52,545 nt of DNA. Source: Promethearchaeia archaeon. Its GTDB lineage: Archaea > Asgardarchaeota > Lokiarchaeia > Sigyniarchaeales > SOKP01. This document shows positions 17,749 through 25,750 of this stretch, one piece after another. The DNA lies in NCBI GenBank assembly GCA_029856155.1, contig JAHQWL010000026.1:1-52545 (forward strand), given 5' to 3'. A program made the position numbers and the translations under genes. The number at the start of each line of letters is the position of its first letter. Positions within the stretch are counted from its first letter, which is position 1. The notes beneath the pieces were generated by a model, which saw only the letters and a list, made by a program, of their open reading frames with translations, made no database searches and was not told where the DNA came from.

Positions 17749-19302
17749 CTAATTATGATTTATTGCCTCCCCATACCCAATTAATCTGTACCTTCTATTT
17801 ATAATTCTCGAAATAGCAAAGATGAAATTTTCAGGAGGACATATTGGAGGATTTAGTTTTAGGATAACGCTATTTTTTAGTATTTTTGTGACGGTTCCAC
17901 CCGTTTTTTCTGTTCCGACTACTAGCAATAATTTTTCATTATGTTTAACCGAATGTACTCTAAGCATCTGTTCAGAACCAATCACTCTATCTAAAAGATT
18001 CACTTTTAATTCTACTTCATCAAGAACCTCGGGTAAAGTACCGTGTTTTCCGACTAAATGGCCGATTAAGTGATCACCCTTAGTTAAAGCAGGATCCAAT
18101 TTTGTTCCCAAACCAATGAGCCCACCTGGCTTTGCATTATCCAATAGATTATTTCCCTGACTGATACTTACAACGGTGGATTTTAAAGGAGTGTAATTAT
18201 CTTTTATTCTTAAACCAGGACGAATTTCAATTTGCTCCCCGACATTAATTTTACCTTTTAAAACAGAACCGCCTATTACACCCCCTTTTAGATCATTGAT
18301 TTCTTTCCCAGGTCGATTAATATCAAAAGATCTTGCGATTAAAAATTGGAATTCTCCTTCACTAAATTCAGGAGATGGAATAATTTCTTCAAATGCTCTT
18401 AAAATTAGGCCTATATTTGCCCCAAATACTGCTGAAATTGGTATAATTGGAGCATTTTCAGCAATCGTACCTTTAATAAATTCTTTTATTTGTTGATAAT
18501 TCTCCATTGCTTGCTCTCGTGAAACCGCATCAATTTTATTTTGTAGTATGATAATATTTTCTATATTAGCTATATGCAATGCTTCTAGATGTTCTCTTGT
18601 TTGTGGTTGAGGACATATCTCATCTGCAGCGATTAATAGGCATGCACCATCCATCAATGAAGCACCACTCAACATTGTTGCCATTAAGATTTCATGACCA
18701 GGAGCATCGACAAATGAAATATTTCTTCTAAATTCCAATTGTTCTTTACATTTAGGACATAAAAAACGAGGTTGTCCTTTTTCTCTTGCTTTTTCTGCTA
18801 AGTAATATGTTAAAAACTCGTCACAACTTGGACAATATAAAATTGTTGCATTCGAATACCCCAATTTTATTGAAATTCCTCTTTCTTGCTCTTCTGAATG
18901 TCTATCTGTCCAATCTCCTGTAAGTGTTTTTACTAGTGTAGTCTTACCGTGATCTACATGGCCAACTAACCCAATATTGCATTCTGCTTGTTGTTTTATT
19001 AATTCTTTAATATTTGAAGCTTCAGTTTTAGGTTTAGGTTTAGAAGTAGGTTTGGTTTTTACTTCTGAAATTGCTTTTCCTTCTGATTTAGGTTCTTCTT
19101 GAGGAGTAATTTCTTCAAGTAATTGTTGAGCATTTTCAATATATTTTTGAGCTGTTGTTTTTCCAACACCTTTAATTTTTAATTTTGCTAAATCATCTGG
19201 TTTAATTTTAGCTAATTTTTCAATAGAATCTATTCCTGCTGCTTTCATTTTTTCTGCAGTTGCTTTCCCTATGCCACCAATATCCGTTAAGTCATATGAC
19301 AT
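17749..19302 (-). CDS. aif2g: Translation initiation factor aIF2 gamma with an N-terminal HhH domain
   Basis: Residues from about 107 form a standard aIF2 gamma: P-loop GHVDHGKT (114-121), the switch region RHSEEQERGISIKLGY, two Cys pairs (CPSC, CPKC) of the zinc knuckle, DAPGHE, NKID, and beta-barrel domains 2 and 3 to the C-terminus. It carries initiator Met-tRNA to the small ribosomal subunit as part of aIF2. What is unusual is the extra N-terminus: residues 1-62 are a tandem helix-hairpin-helix domain (LTDIGGIGKATAEKMKAAGI, LKIKGVGKTTAQKYI), joined by a Lys/Pro/Glu-rich linker (63-100). The remaining length of about 417 fits aIF2 gamma. The role of the HhH domain is unknown; nucleic-acid binding is the obvious guess. 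Confidence 0.9.
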   Translation of the reverse strand: MSYDLTDIGGIGKATAEKMKAAGIDSIEKLAKIKPDDLAKLKIKGVGKTTAQKYIENAQQLLEEITPQEEPKSEGKAISEVKTKPTSKPKPKTEASNIKELIKQQAECNIGLVGHVDHGKTTLVKTLTGDWTDRHSEEQERGISIKLGYSNATILYCPSCDEFLTYYLAEKAREKGQPRFLCPKCKEQLEFRRNISFVDAPGHEILMATMLSGASLMDGACLLIAADEICPQPQTREHLEALHIANIENIIILQNKIDAVSREQAMENYQQIKEFIKGTIAENAPIIPISAVFGANIGLILRAFEEIIPSPEFSEGEFQFLIARSFDINRPGKEINDLKGGVIGGSVLKGKINVGEQIEIRPGLRIKDNYTPLKSTVVSISQGNNLLDNAKPGGLIGLGTKLDPALTKGDHLIGHLVGKHGTLPEVLDEVELKVNLLDRVIGSEQMLRVHSVKHNEKLLLVVGTEKTGGTVTKILKNSVILKLNPPICPPENFIFAISRIINRRYRLIGYGEAINHN

Positions 19303-19431
19303 GATAGTAAAATTTTAAGGTGTTTTGACAGCTGAATATATTATTCCTAAGAAAAATTAAGAAAAGACATTTTATTAAATTAATCAATAAATTTGATAAT
19401 TTAAAAAAACTTAACGCTAAAATCTATTATG

Positions 19432-19650
19432 TTATATTGTTTCAATTTTTTTGATACCACCGGGTTTTTTTTCAAGCTCCTTATAAGAAACTCTCAAAAG
19501 GCTATCCATATAAAAAGTAGATAATTTGTTACATGATCTACAAATAATATAAACGGGAGCAGGGTATTGTTTAGAATCAATATCACCCATCTCAATTCTA
19601 AATGTAATTTTACTATTACAATGTGGACAAGAATTAAATCGAAGTGGCAT
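19432..19650 (-). CDS. Small zinc-ribbon protein
   Basis: A 72-residue protein with Cys pairs CPHC (residues 8-11) and CRSC (about 37-40), spaced as in a single-zinc ribbon, followed by a polar tail ending KKPGGIKKIETI. It lies 129 bp upstream of aIF2 gamma on the same strand and could be a separate unit. No specific family is recognised. Confidence 0.6.
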   Translation of the reverse strand: MPLRFNSCPHCNSKITFRIEMGDIDSKQYPAPVYIICRSCNKLSTFYMDSLLRVSYKELEKKPGGIKKIETI

Positions 19651-19751
19651 AAAATTCCGATATTTTTCTATTATAATAATTAGATTCTTATTTTTAATTT
19701 CCTATATCCATTATAAATATATTGAAAAATACTTATTATCATTGATAATAT

Positions 19752-21896
19752 ATGGTTAGGCTTCTTATTAAAAAATTTATTTATCTAATAATCATAATAT
19801 TAGCGTTCACTCCTTTCGTTAGTCTCAGCTTACATTCTAATTCTATTAATTCTAGAGAGCGTATATCTTTAGAAAGTATTAAGACTGCTAATGGGGATTT
19901 AAATGTTGATTTGTCTATTTTACCCGATATTGAATATACTCCTCTAAATAATCTCTGGTATGACTCTAAGATTGAAATGCTAATAATTACTCCAAATAGA
20001 ACTGATTTTATTGATGCTGTTAAACCGTTGATGGAATGGAAAAATGAGAAAGGTGTCAAAACCATTATCTTAAGTAATTTCTCTTTATATGAAGGGGTTG
20101 ATGATGCAGAAAAAATTCGAAATATGATTAGATCTTATTATGAAACTGAAAACATACGATGGGTTCTTTTAGCAGGAGACGCTCAGAATAATTTAATTCC
20201 TATAAGATATGTATACAATCCAGATGCAATTAGGTTTGGGGAGGGAACAAATGAAATAGTTGGAGATGATGAGTATAAACCAACAGATTTTTATTATGCC
20301 GACCTTAATGGTACATGGGATAGTGATGGAGATGGAAAGTGGGGAGAGTCTCCGTATGATAATGCTTATGGATTAGATGAAATTGCTTGGGACCCTGAAG
20401 TATATGTTGGAAGATTTCCCGCAAACACCGCGAATGAACTTGCGATAATGGTAAATAAAACATTGAAATATGAGTCTGAACCAGAAGTTGGCGATTGGAT
20501 GAATAGAATGCTACTAGCAGGGGGGATATCTGATACTATTTATAAAGAGCCTCCAGATGGAGAAGATGAGTCTTTCTTAACAACATATATTTGGCAGAAT
20601 TACGTTGCATCAGAGATGAACTTTACACATTTATGGAGATCAACCTATTATACACCTCCAGAACCTAAAGAACCCCTGACATCAACAAGTTTTAAAAGAG
20701 AAATTAATAAGGGTTATTCAACGGTCATTTTTGCTGGTCATGGAGATCCTTATCAGTATGCGGATGCATCTGGTGGTATTTATACTAATACAAACGCCAA
20801 TAATATTTTAAATACTAATAATCTCTCATTAGTATATGCTGATGCTTGTAGTACATCTTCCTATGATATTAATGATAATAGTATCGGAGAATATTTAATA
20901 AAAAAGAATAATGCTGGAGCTATTGGTTATATTGGAGGATTGAGAGTAACATGGTATTATAAAGATGATTATAATCTTGAAATGTTAAATCGTGGAAATG
21001 CAAAATTATTTTGGAAAGAGTTTTTCCTTAATAATAAATTTCAGCAAGGTAAGGCTTTATATGATTCAAAGGTTGCGTATATGAATAGTGATTATTATGT
21101 ATATGGATTTGGCTCAACGTTTTTTGATTTTGAACGTAAACAACTCCTCACATATTGTCTTTTAGGAGATCCAGAAGTTGATATCTATACCAACAAACCA
21201 AAATTAGCGCTCAACCCGTTTACCGAAACTATCTATGAAGGTCAATTAGTCTCGATAACTATAAGAGATGTTAATAACAGAATTGTTCCTTATGCACGAG
21301 TTCATCTTAGAGGTTCTGATGGAAAATATCACACCGCATATGCCAATGAGAATGGTTTAGTTAATTTTCGTATTCCCGCTGAAGAAAATGAGATTTATAA
21401 TGTAACAATTACGGGGCATAATTTAAAAACCTCAAATTTTAATTTTAAAGCACTTCCAGATAGTACATCACCTCGGTTGTTTGGAATAGAATGTAACCCG
21501 AAAAATCCTAAAACTTCGGATATGACTACATTTAATATCAATGTTCATGATAATAAATCAGGAATTGAATCTGCATTTATTTTTTTATCTAAAAATAATT
21601 TTATCGATTATACATACTATGGATTAGCAAACTCCATTGAAGAAAATAAGGATCTAATACCAATCAAAACGGAGAGATTAACTCCTGGTAAATATTCTTA
21701 CTGTATTGTGTTACGAGATTATGCTAACAATACAGAGATCTTTTATAATTCAGGCTTTATTTTTTCAATTCCTCAACATATAATTAACTATATAGCTCCT
21801 TTCTCTTTAGTTTTAATTATTGCAATAGTGGGAGTTTCTGTCGTAACTCTTTATACAGGTTTAAAAAAATATTCACGTATCTTTAAAGAAATATAA
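19752..21896 (+). CDS. Membrane-anchored C25 (gingipain-like) cysteine peptidase
   Basis: The 714-residue protein starts with a signal peptide (KKFIYLIIIILAFTPFVSL). It continues with a peptidase C25 domain: MLIITPNRTDFIDAVKPL, RWVLLAGDAQN, an Asp-rich calcium-like segment (WDSDGDGKWGES), the His-Gly catalytic motif IFAGHGDPY (H330) and the nucleophile in YADACSTSSYD (C366). The His-to-Cys spacing of 36 is like gingipains. An Ig-like domain follows (GQLVSITIRDVNNRIVPY), then another beta domain and a C-terminal transmembrane helix (FSLVLIIAIVGVSVVTLY). It should act on the outer face of the membrane as a protease. Activity and substrates are inferred from the family. Confidence 0.85.
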   Translation: MVRLLIKKFIYLIIIILAFTPFVSLSLHSNSINSRERISLESIKTANGDLNVDLSILPDIEYTPLNNLWYDSKIEMLIITPNRTDFIDAVKPLMEWKNEKGVKTIILSNFSLYEGVDDAEKIRNMIRSYYETENIRWVLLAGDAQNNLIPIRYVYNPDAIRFGEGTNEIVGDDEYKPTDFYYADLNGTWDSDGDGKWGESPYDNAYGLDEIAWDPEVYVGRFPANTANELAIMVNKTLKYESEPEVGDWMNRMLLAGGISDTIYKEPPDGEDESFLTTYIWQNYVASEMNFTHLWRSTYYTPPEPKEPLTSTSFKREINKGYSTVIFAGHGDPYQYADASGGIYTNTNANNILNTNNLSLVYADACSTSSYDINDNSIGEYLIKKNNAGAIGYIGGLRVTWYYKDDYNLEMLNRGNAKLFWKEFFLNNKFQQGKALYDSKVAYMNSDYYVYGFGSTFFDFERKQLLTYCLLGDPEVDIYTNKPKLALNPFTETIYEGQLVSITIRDVNNRIVPYARVHLRGSDGKYHTAYANENGLVNFRIPAEENEIYNVTITGHNLKTSNFNFKALPDSTSPRLFGIECNPKNPKTSDMTTFNINVHDNKSGIESAFIFLSKNNFIDYTYYGLANSIEENKDLIPIKTERLTPGKYSYCIVLRDYANNTEIFYNSGFIFSIPQHIINYIAPFSLVLIIAIVGVSVVTLYTGLKKYSRIFKEI

Positions 21897-21914
21897 AAAA
21901 TCTGGAAAAAACAA

Positions 21915-22466
21915 TCATTTTTTCTTCAATTTATCTCTCTTCAGATCTAATAGATATCTTATAGAACTAAAAGTACCTAGTATACCGTGGATAATTAATG
22001 CTAAAGCTATTAAAAATACTGCTATGAGATCATTAAATACAAATAAAAATATTATAATAAACATTCCTGCCAAAGTAAATTTCAATACCGAAGAAAATTC
22101 ACTAAATGCAACTTTCCATGTTTTAGATTTTGTTAATCTATCTTTAATCTCATTTTTGTATTCTTCTTCTCCCGCTTCCCTGATATACCAACTTCCTTCT
22201 ATATTATTAGCAAATAGAAAAAGACTCCACCAGAATATGAAGAAACTTAAATAAAAATCCAATGAACCCAATATAACAATCGGAATTTGCATTAATACCA
22301 TTCCTTTCCAACCAATACGTCGGGCTATTTTATTAGTTTCTAATTTTAATTCTCTTGTAACATATCTGGTACTTAGTATATCAAGTAATCTTCCAATAAT
22401 TGTAATAAAAGCATTAATCAAAATTTGATACCATTGTACATCCCGTAGGATTAATTGAAATAACAT
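21915..22466 (-). CDS. Multi-pass membrane protein of unknown function
   Basis: This 183-residue protein has about four hydrophobic helices (near ILINAFITIIGRLLDILS, MVLMQIPIVILGSLDFYLSF, FTLAGMFIIIFLFVFNDLIA and VFLIALALIIHGILG), a charged cytoplasmic loop (EAGEEEYKNEIKDRL) and a Lys-rich end. No transporter or enzyme motif is seen. It is convergent with the C25 peptidase gene (18 bp apart) and divergent from the 5S rRNA unit. Confidence 0.6.
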   Translation of the reverse strand: MLFQLILRDVQWYQILINAFITIIGRLLDILSTRYVTRELKLETNKIARRIGWKGMVLMQIPIVILGSLDFYLSFFIFWWSLFLFANNIEGSWYIREAGEEEYKNEIKDRLTKSKTWKVAFSEFSSVLKFTLAGMFIIIFLFVFNDLIAVFLIALALIIHGILGTFSSIRYLLDLKRDKLKKK

Positions 22467-22596
22467 AATTCACGTACCATCTTGTTTAATCCTTATAAAC
22501 TTAACGTTCTTTATGAAAAAGTTTAATTATTAGCTTTTATTATTCCTATTTACTTATAACCATATAAGTAGGTATTTTCTTATAAAATAACCGACC

Positions 22597-22604
22597 TTAT
22601 ATAA
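22597..22604 (+). promoter_or_regulatory. TATA box of the 5S rRNA transcription unit
   Basis: TTATATAA lies 18-25 bp before the start of the leader stem at 22622, the distance expected between an archaeal TATA box and the transcription start. It is preceded by CCGACC, which could serve as a BRE-like element. The location supports transcription starting near 22622. Confidence 0.6.
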
Positions 22605-22621
22605 TGGGTAAGATTAGCGTT

Positions 22622-22805
22622 TATAACCACATGAATTAGTAGCAATTCGCTACTGCGCTGGAACCATCCGAACCCGGAAGTTAAACTTGTTTAGCGTTGT
22701 AGATAGTACTGTAATTGCGATTTATGGGAAACTACAAACTGTAAGTTAGCTTACGGTCATGGCATACAAGGAAAATACCCGGTCACGCTTTTTTGTGTGG
22801 TTATA
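22622..22805 (+). ncRNA. Precursor of the permuted 5S rRNA with closing terminal stem
   Basis: TATAACCACA (22622-22631) is perfectly complementary to TGTGGTTATA (22796-22805), so leader and trailer close the whole unit. Inside the leader a second hairpin occurs, AGTAGC-AATTC-GCTACT (22638-22654). Next to the 5S core, GCG (22655-22657) can pair with CGC (22786-22788) and TGG (22659-22661) with TCA-type bases 22783-22785, leaving small bulges around the two core boundaries. This resembles the layout recognised by the archaeal splicing endonuclease, but the fit to a strict bulge-helix-bulge is imperfect. Confidence 0.65.
22663..22784 (+). rRNA. rrf: 5S ribosomal RNA, circularly permuted gene order
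   Basis: The segment first reads the 3' portion of an archaeal 5S rRNA: loop C and helix III CCATCCGAACCCGGAAG, TTAAAC, the AGTACTG region, GGGAAAC, then the 3' strand of helix I, CTGTAAG (22739-22745). After a four-base TTAG loop it continues with the 5' portion: helix I 5' strand CTTACGG (22750-22756), TCATGGCATACAAGG and ACCCGGTC (ending 22784). CTGTAAG and CTTACGG pair over 7 bp with one G-U pair, CCGG pairs with CCGG as helix III, and ACAAG with CTTGT as helix II. The two parts add up to about 118 nt, the normal 5S size. The natural ends are thus joined and the new ends lie in loop C. Confidence 0.85.
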
Positions 22806-22811
22806 CGTAGT

Positions 22812-22821
22812 CTACTTTTTT
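22812..22821 (+). terminator. T-tract terminator of the 5S unit
   Basis: A run of six T (22816-22821) follows the terminal stem by about ten bases. Archaeal RNA polymerase commonly terminates in such tracts. Another T6 run (22789-22794) lies between the core and the stem, so an earlier end is possible. Confidence 0.45.
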
Positions 22822-22897
22822 AATTTCATCTAAAATTAAGTTTTTATACTATTAATTATATCCTTAAATAATATTGAAGAATTCTTGGTTTTAAACC

Positions 22898-23440
22898 TTG
22901 CCAAAAAAGTATATAGTCATAGCAAAGACCATTGGAAGAAAGTGGTTTCTAATTCTTGTGGGAATAATTATCATCGTTGCTCTTTATAATCCAATTGCAG
23001 CGATCTGGATGTCCGGCATCACTTTAGTATTGTTCATATTATCGTATGTTCCAAAATTGTTTTTTAAAAATAAACTTCATAAATTTTTGAAAAAATTTTA
23101 TAAAATTGAGGATGAATTGATTGCTCGAAAGTTTAACAAGCGGAACGAGGTAATAAGAGATATTTTGTTTGAAATCTCTCAAAATCAGGAGAAAAAAAAA
23201 TGGTTAATAACCTTTATAAATAAACAATATGTTTTCTATCATCAAGAAACGATCGAAAAATTTAAGGAACTTTATAATAAGGGATTTAGTGAAAAGGAAA
23301 TTCTTGATAATTTAAAAGATTATAAAGTTACCACGAAAGCGGAAATTAAGACCATTAAAGACAGTCTGATTAAACTTAACAGGCTAAGTGAAAGAGAAAT
23401 CTCTGTAAAAGAACACAGAGAGAAACAAAGGTTTGCCTAA
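22898..23440 (+). CDS. Hypothetical protein with N-terminal membrane hairpin and helical cytoplasmic part
   Basis: The 180-codon frame starts with TTG 22898. Two hydrophobic segments (residues 17-29 WFLILVGIIIIVA and 33-50 AAIWMSGITLVLFILSYV) are followed by a strongly charged helical region (EDELIARKFNKRNEVIRD, GFSEKEILDNLKDYKVT) to the end. This suggests a membrane-tethered helical protein. No family is recognised. It is transcribed away from the 5S unit, about 75 bp downstream of it. Confidence 0.55.
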   Translation: MPKKYIVIAKTIGRKWFLILVGIIIIVALYNPIAAIWMSGITLVLFILSYVPKLFFKNKLHKFLKKFYKIEDELIARKFNKRNEVIRDILFEISQNQEKKKWLITFINKQYVFYHQETIEKFKELYNKGFSEKEILDNLKDYKVTTKAEIKTIKDSLIKLNRLSEREISVKEHREKQRFA

Positions 23441-23455
23441 ATAAGATAAAAAGAT

Positions 23456-23929
23456 TTAACGTCTTTTTCTTCCTTTTTTAACAGCAGAAAATTCAATTAT
23501 TATTCCTAATAAGGATTCAGTATCCATATATGCATATTTTAAACCCACTATTTTACCAGCCTGTAACACTCCAATGCCTTCTTCCTTAAATTTTTCTAAA
23601 ACAGCTGGTAAATCGTCAACATCATAGCGTATATGATGCAATCCTTCTCTTCCTTGTTCTAAGAATTCTTTATGAATAGATTCCCCACCTTGAGGTTCTA
23701 TTAATTCAATTTCAGTATTATTAAAAAGTCGACTATAACCAGCGGTTACTGTCCATTTCGTTTCTTTTCCTCTAAGGGTAATTTCCATTTCTATTGGACC
23801 TAATATATTGAATTTAGGGATGCCAAAGAATTGCTCCATTATACTTGCTTGCTTCCTAATATCTTTATAAATATAACCTAATTGGCTAATTCTTAGGGCA
23901 GCAAGATTAAAACTCAATTCATTCTCCAT
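23456..23929 (-). CDS. VOC (glyoxalase/methylmalonyl-CoA epimerase-like) superfamily protein
   Basis: This 157-residue protein has the two beta-alpha-beta-beta-beta halves of the vicinal-oxygen-chelate fold: ISQLGYIYKDIRKQASIMEQ at the start, IELIEPQGG, the conserved GLHHIRYDVDD opening the second half, and IIIEFSA near the end. The usual first metal ligand His is Gln here (ISQLGY instead of a typical IDHIG), while the His pair and terminal Glu are kept. It may be an epimerase or lyase; the substrate is not assigned. It is convergent with the preceding gene (15 bp apart). Confidence 0.75.
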   Translation of the reverse strand: MENELSFNLAALRISQLGYIYKDIRKQASIMEQFFGIPKFNILGPIEMEITLRGKETKWTVTAGYSRLFNNTEIELIEPQGGESIHKEFLEQGREGLHHIRYDVDDLPAVLEKFKEEGIGVLQAGKIVGLKYAYMDTESLLGIIIEFSAVKKGRKRR

Positions 23930-24042
23930 TTTAATTCAACTCAAATCTTATTTCAATTGATTATATTTATCTATATTCATATAAATAGATTTTTTTTTGA
24001 ATTAAAAAAAGAATAAAAAAGTAAAATTAAAAAATCTATGAG

Positions 24043-24336
24043 TTATTCAACCTCTCCAAATTCTAAATCGAAACTATAGTGTTTTCTTATTGGTTTTTTT
24101 ACATTCCAAACACACTTTAAGCCTTTTTCAAATTGGACGAGGTCACCTTTCTTAAATTCTATTTTATCACCTGTATCAGAATCTATAACTTCCACTTCTC
24201 CATCTAAAACATAACACGTTTCTGTTTCGCCATATGACCAATCAAATTCACTAACTTCCTTACTCCAAGTCCCCCATGATTTTACTTTTAATTTCTCTAA
24301 ATCTTCTTCGGTTGGACTTTTCTTTTTCATTTTCAT
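24043..24336 (-). CDS. Small cupin protein (DUF861-like)
   Basis: This 97-residue protein has one cupin barrel: SWGTWSKEVSEFDWSYGE, CYVLDGEVEVIDSDTGDKIE, FKKGDLVQFEKGLKCVW. The pattern F-x-W-x-Y-G-E-x-E-x-x-Y-V-L-x-G is typical of DUF861 (cupin_3), whose best-known members include ureidoglycolate-related and EutQ-like proteins. Metal-binding His residues are largely absent in this subgroup. The role is unknown. The 278 bp upstream hold no gene. Confidence 0.75.
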   Translation of the reverse strand: MKMKKKSPTEEDLEKLKVKSWGTWSKEVSEFDWSYGETETCYVLDGEVEVIDSDTGDKIEFKKGDLVQFEKGLKCVWNVKKPIRKHYSFDLEFGEVE

Positions 24337-24614
24337 AATTAATCACTTTATATCTATTCCTATTAATTTTTCTAAAAAAAGACTGGGAAATATTATTACA
24401 CGGACATTAATAAAATTTATTTTCAAAATCTTTTTTAAGGATTTAAATTTGAAAAAAACAATAAAAAACTAAAATTAAAAAGTATTATTCAATTAAATTA
24501 GATTCAAATTATCGTTTTAAAAAAGAATATTAATTCGTATAAAGATTATATTTATAATAGATAAAATTAACCTCCTTAAAAAAGTAGCTTCAGAAAGTTC
24601 TTACTATATAGTTT

Positions 24615-25166
24615 GTGCCCAAAAATCGAGATGAGTTTACAAGAATGCCACAAAAGTTTATACTGAAAATATTAACCGCAGGTGAAGGTGGCGTTGGAAA
24701 AACCACACTTTTACATAGGTACGTAGAAGGTAAATTTTCAGCTGAGACAAAAATGACAATCGGTGTTGAGTTTTTTTTGAAAGAAACAGAAATAGATTCC
24801 AAACAGTGCACATTGCAACTCTGGGATTTTGGAGGGCAAGAACGATTTCGCTTTTTGCTTGAAAGTTATGTTTTAGGCGCAAAAGGCGCACTACTCATGT
24901 TTGACCTCACTCGCATAACCACTTTGGAGAATTTGCAACAATGGATCAATATTGTACGTAAAGGTGCCCCAAATCTTCCCGTTCTCTTTTTAGGTACAAA
25001 ATTGGATTTAGGTGATGAGATTATGGTTGATGACGATTATGCAATGTCATTTCTAAACGAATTTAATTTATTTGATTTTATGAAAATCTCTTCAAAGACA
25101 GGCGAAAATGTTGCAGAAGCTTTTAATCTTTTAACAAGAAAAATATTAGAGCGTCAAGCCTATTGA
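24615..25166 (+). CDS. Ras/Rab-like small GTPase
   Basis: The 183-residue GTPase shows all motifs: G1 GEGGVGKT (23-30), G2 Thr in MTIGVEFF, G3 WDFGGQERF, G4 GTKLDL, and G5 SSKTGEN. The Q of GGQE, needed for hydrolysis in Ras proteins, is present. No C-terminal prenylation Cys is seen, so membrane attachment, if any, must differ from Rab. The start is GTG 24615 or ATG 24645. A PIN-domain gene overlaps its stop by four bases, and a close paralogue lies 585 bp downstream. Expanded small GTPases of this sort are typical of Asgard archaea. Confidence 0.9.
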   Translation: MPKNRDEFTRMPQKFILKILTAGEGGVGKTTLLHRYVEGKFSAETKMTIGVEFFLKETEIDSKQCTLQLWDFGGQERFRFLLESYVLGAKGALLMFDLTRITTLENLQQWINIVRKGAPNLPVLFLGTKLDLGDEIMVDDDYAMSFLNEFNLFDFMKISSKTGENVAEAFNLLTRKILERQAY

Positions 25167-25606
25167 ATTCTTTTATTAATTTAATAATTCTGGATTCTAA
25201 TTTCATTTTACTTCCTTTTCAGTTTAAAATAGATTATTTTAATGAAATTAGGTTAAATCTTGAAGGAAAACTAAGATTTATAATATATCAACAAATTTTA
25301 GATGAATTAGATTCTAAAAAAAGGAGAGAACCAAAACGCACTAACTTTATAAGGTTGCTTGAAAACGGTTTATTATATCTAAATAAAAATATAGAAAAGT
25401 ATGATATTGAAATAATAGATGATGTTAAAAATGACGTTGAAACTACTGATGACTTTTTATTAAGAATGTCAAAAGAACTTCAGAATGAATCTCAAAATTT
25501 ATACTTAGCAACAAATGATTCAGAATTGCGTAGAAAAGCGAAAAAATTAAACATTGGAACAATTTTTTTAAGACAAAAGAAATATATATCCATCGAGAGA
25601 GTATAA
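25163..25606 (+). CDS. PIN-domain protein (Fcf1/VapC9-like archaeal type)
   Basis: The 147-residue PIN fold shows LIILDSNFILLPF (first Asp), QILDELDSKKR (conserved Glu/Asp), TTDDFLLRMS (third acidic pair) and LATNDSELRRKAKKLNI (fourth Asp and typical end). It is probably a Mg-dependent ribonuclease, as in archaeal COG1412 proteins related to the rRNA-processing nuclease Fcf1. TTG 25163 overlaps the TGA of the GTPase gene, so translation of the two is probably coupled. This is a direct contextual link between a small GTPase and a PIN protein. No antitoxin-like gene accompanies it. Confidence 0.8.
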   Translation: MNSFINLIILDSNFILLPFQFKIDYFNEIRLNLEGKLRFIIYQQILDELDSKKRREPKRTNFIRLLENGLLYLNKNIEKYDIEIIDDVKNDVETTDDFLLRMSKELQNESQNLYLATNDSELRRKAKKLNIGTIFLRQKKYISIERV

Positions 25607-25750
25607 AAGTATGAAATAGTCTATTTTTTTTAATATAATACTGTGATCTAGAATTTATTTAAGATTATTTTAAAACTATTGAATAATTATTACTTTTTAG
25701 AATATAATCGTAATTATCAACTTTAGTAAGAATTCAAGTAGAGACTCCAT

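Noticed and set aside
17749..19302. SelB or another EF-Tu-like factor instead of aIF2 gamma
   Set aside because: The zinc-knuckle Cys pairs, the R-H-S-E-E-Q-E-R-G-I-S-I-K-L-G-Y switch and the domain length are specific to aIF2 gamma.
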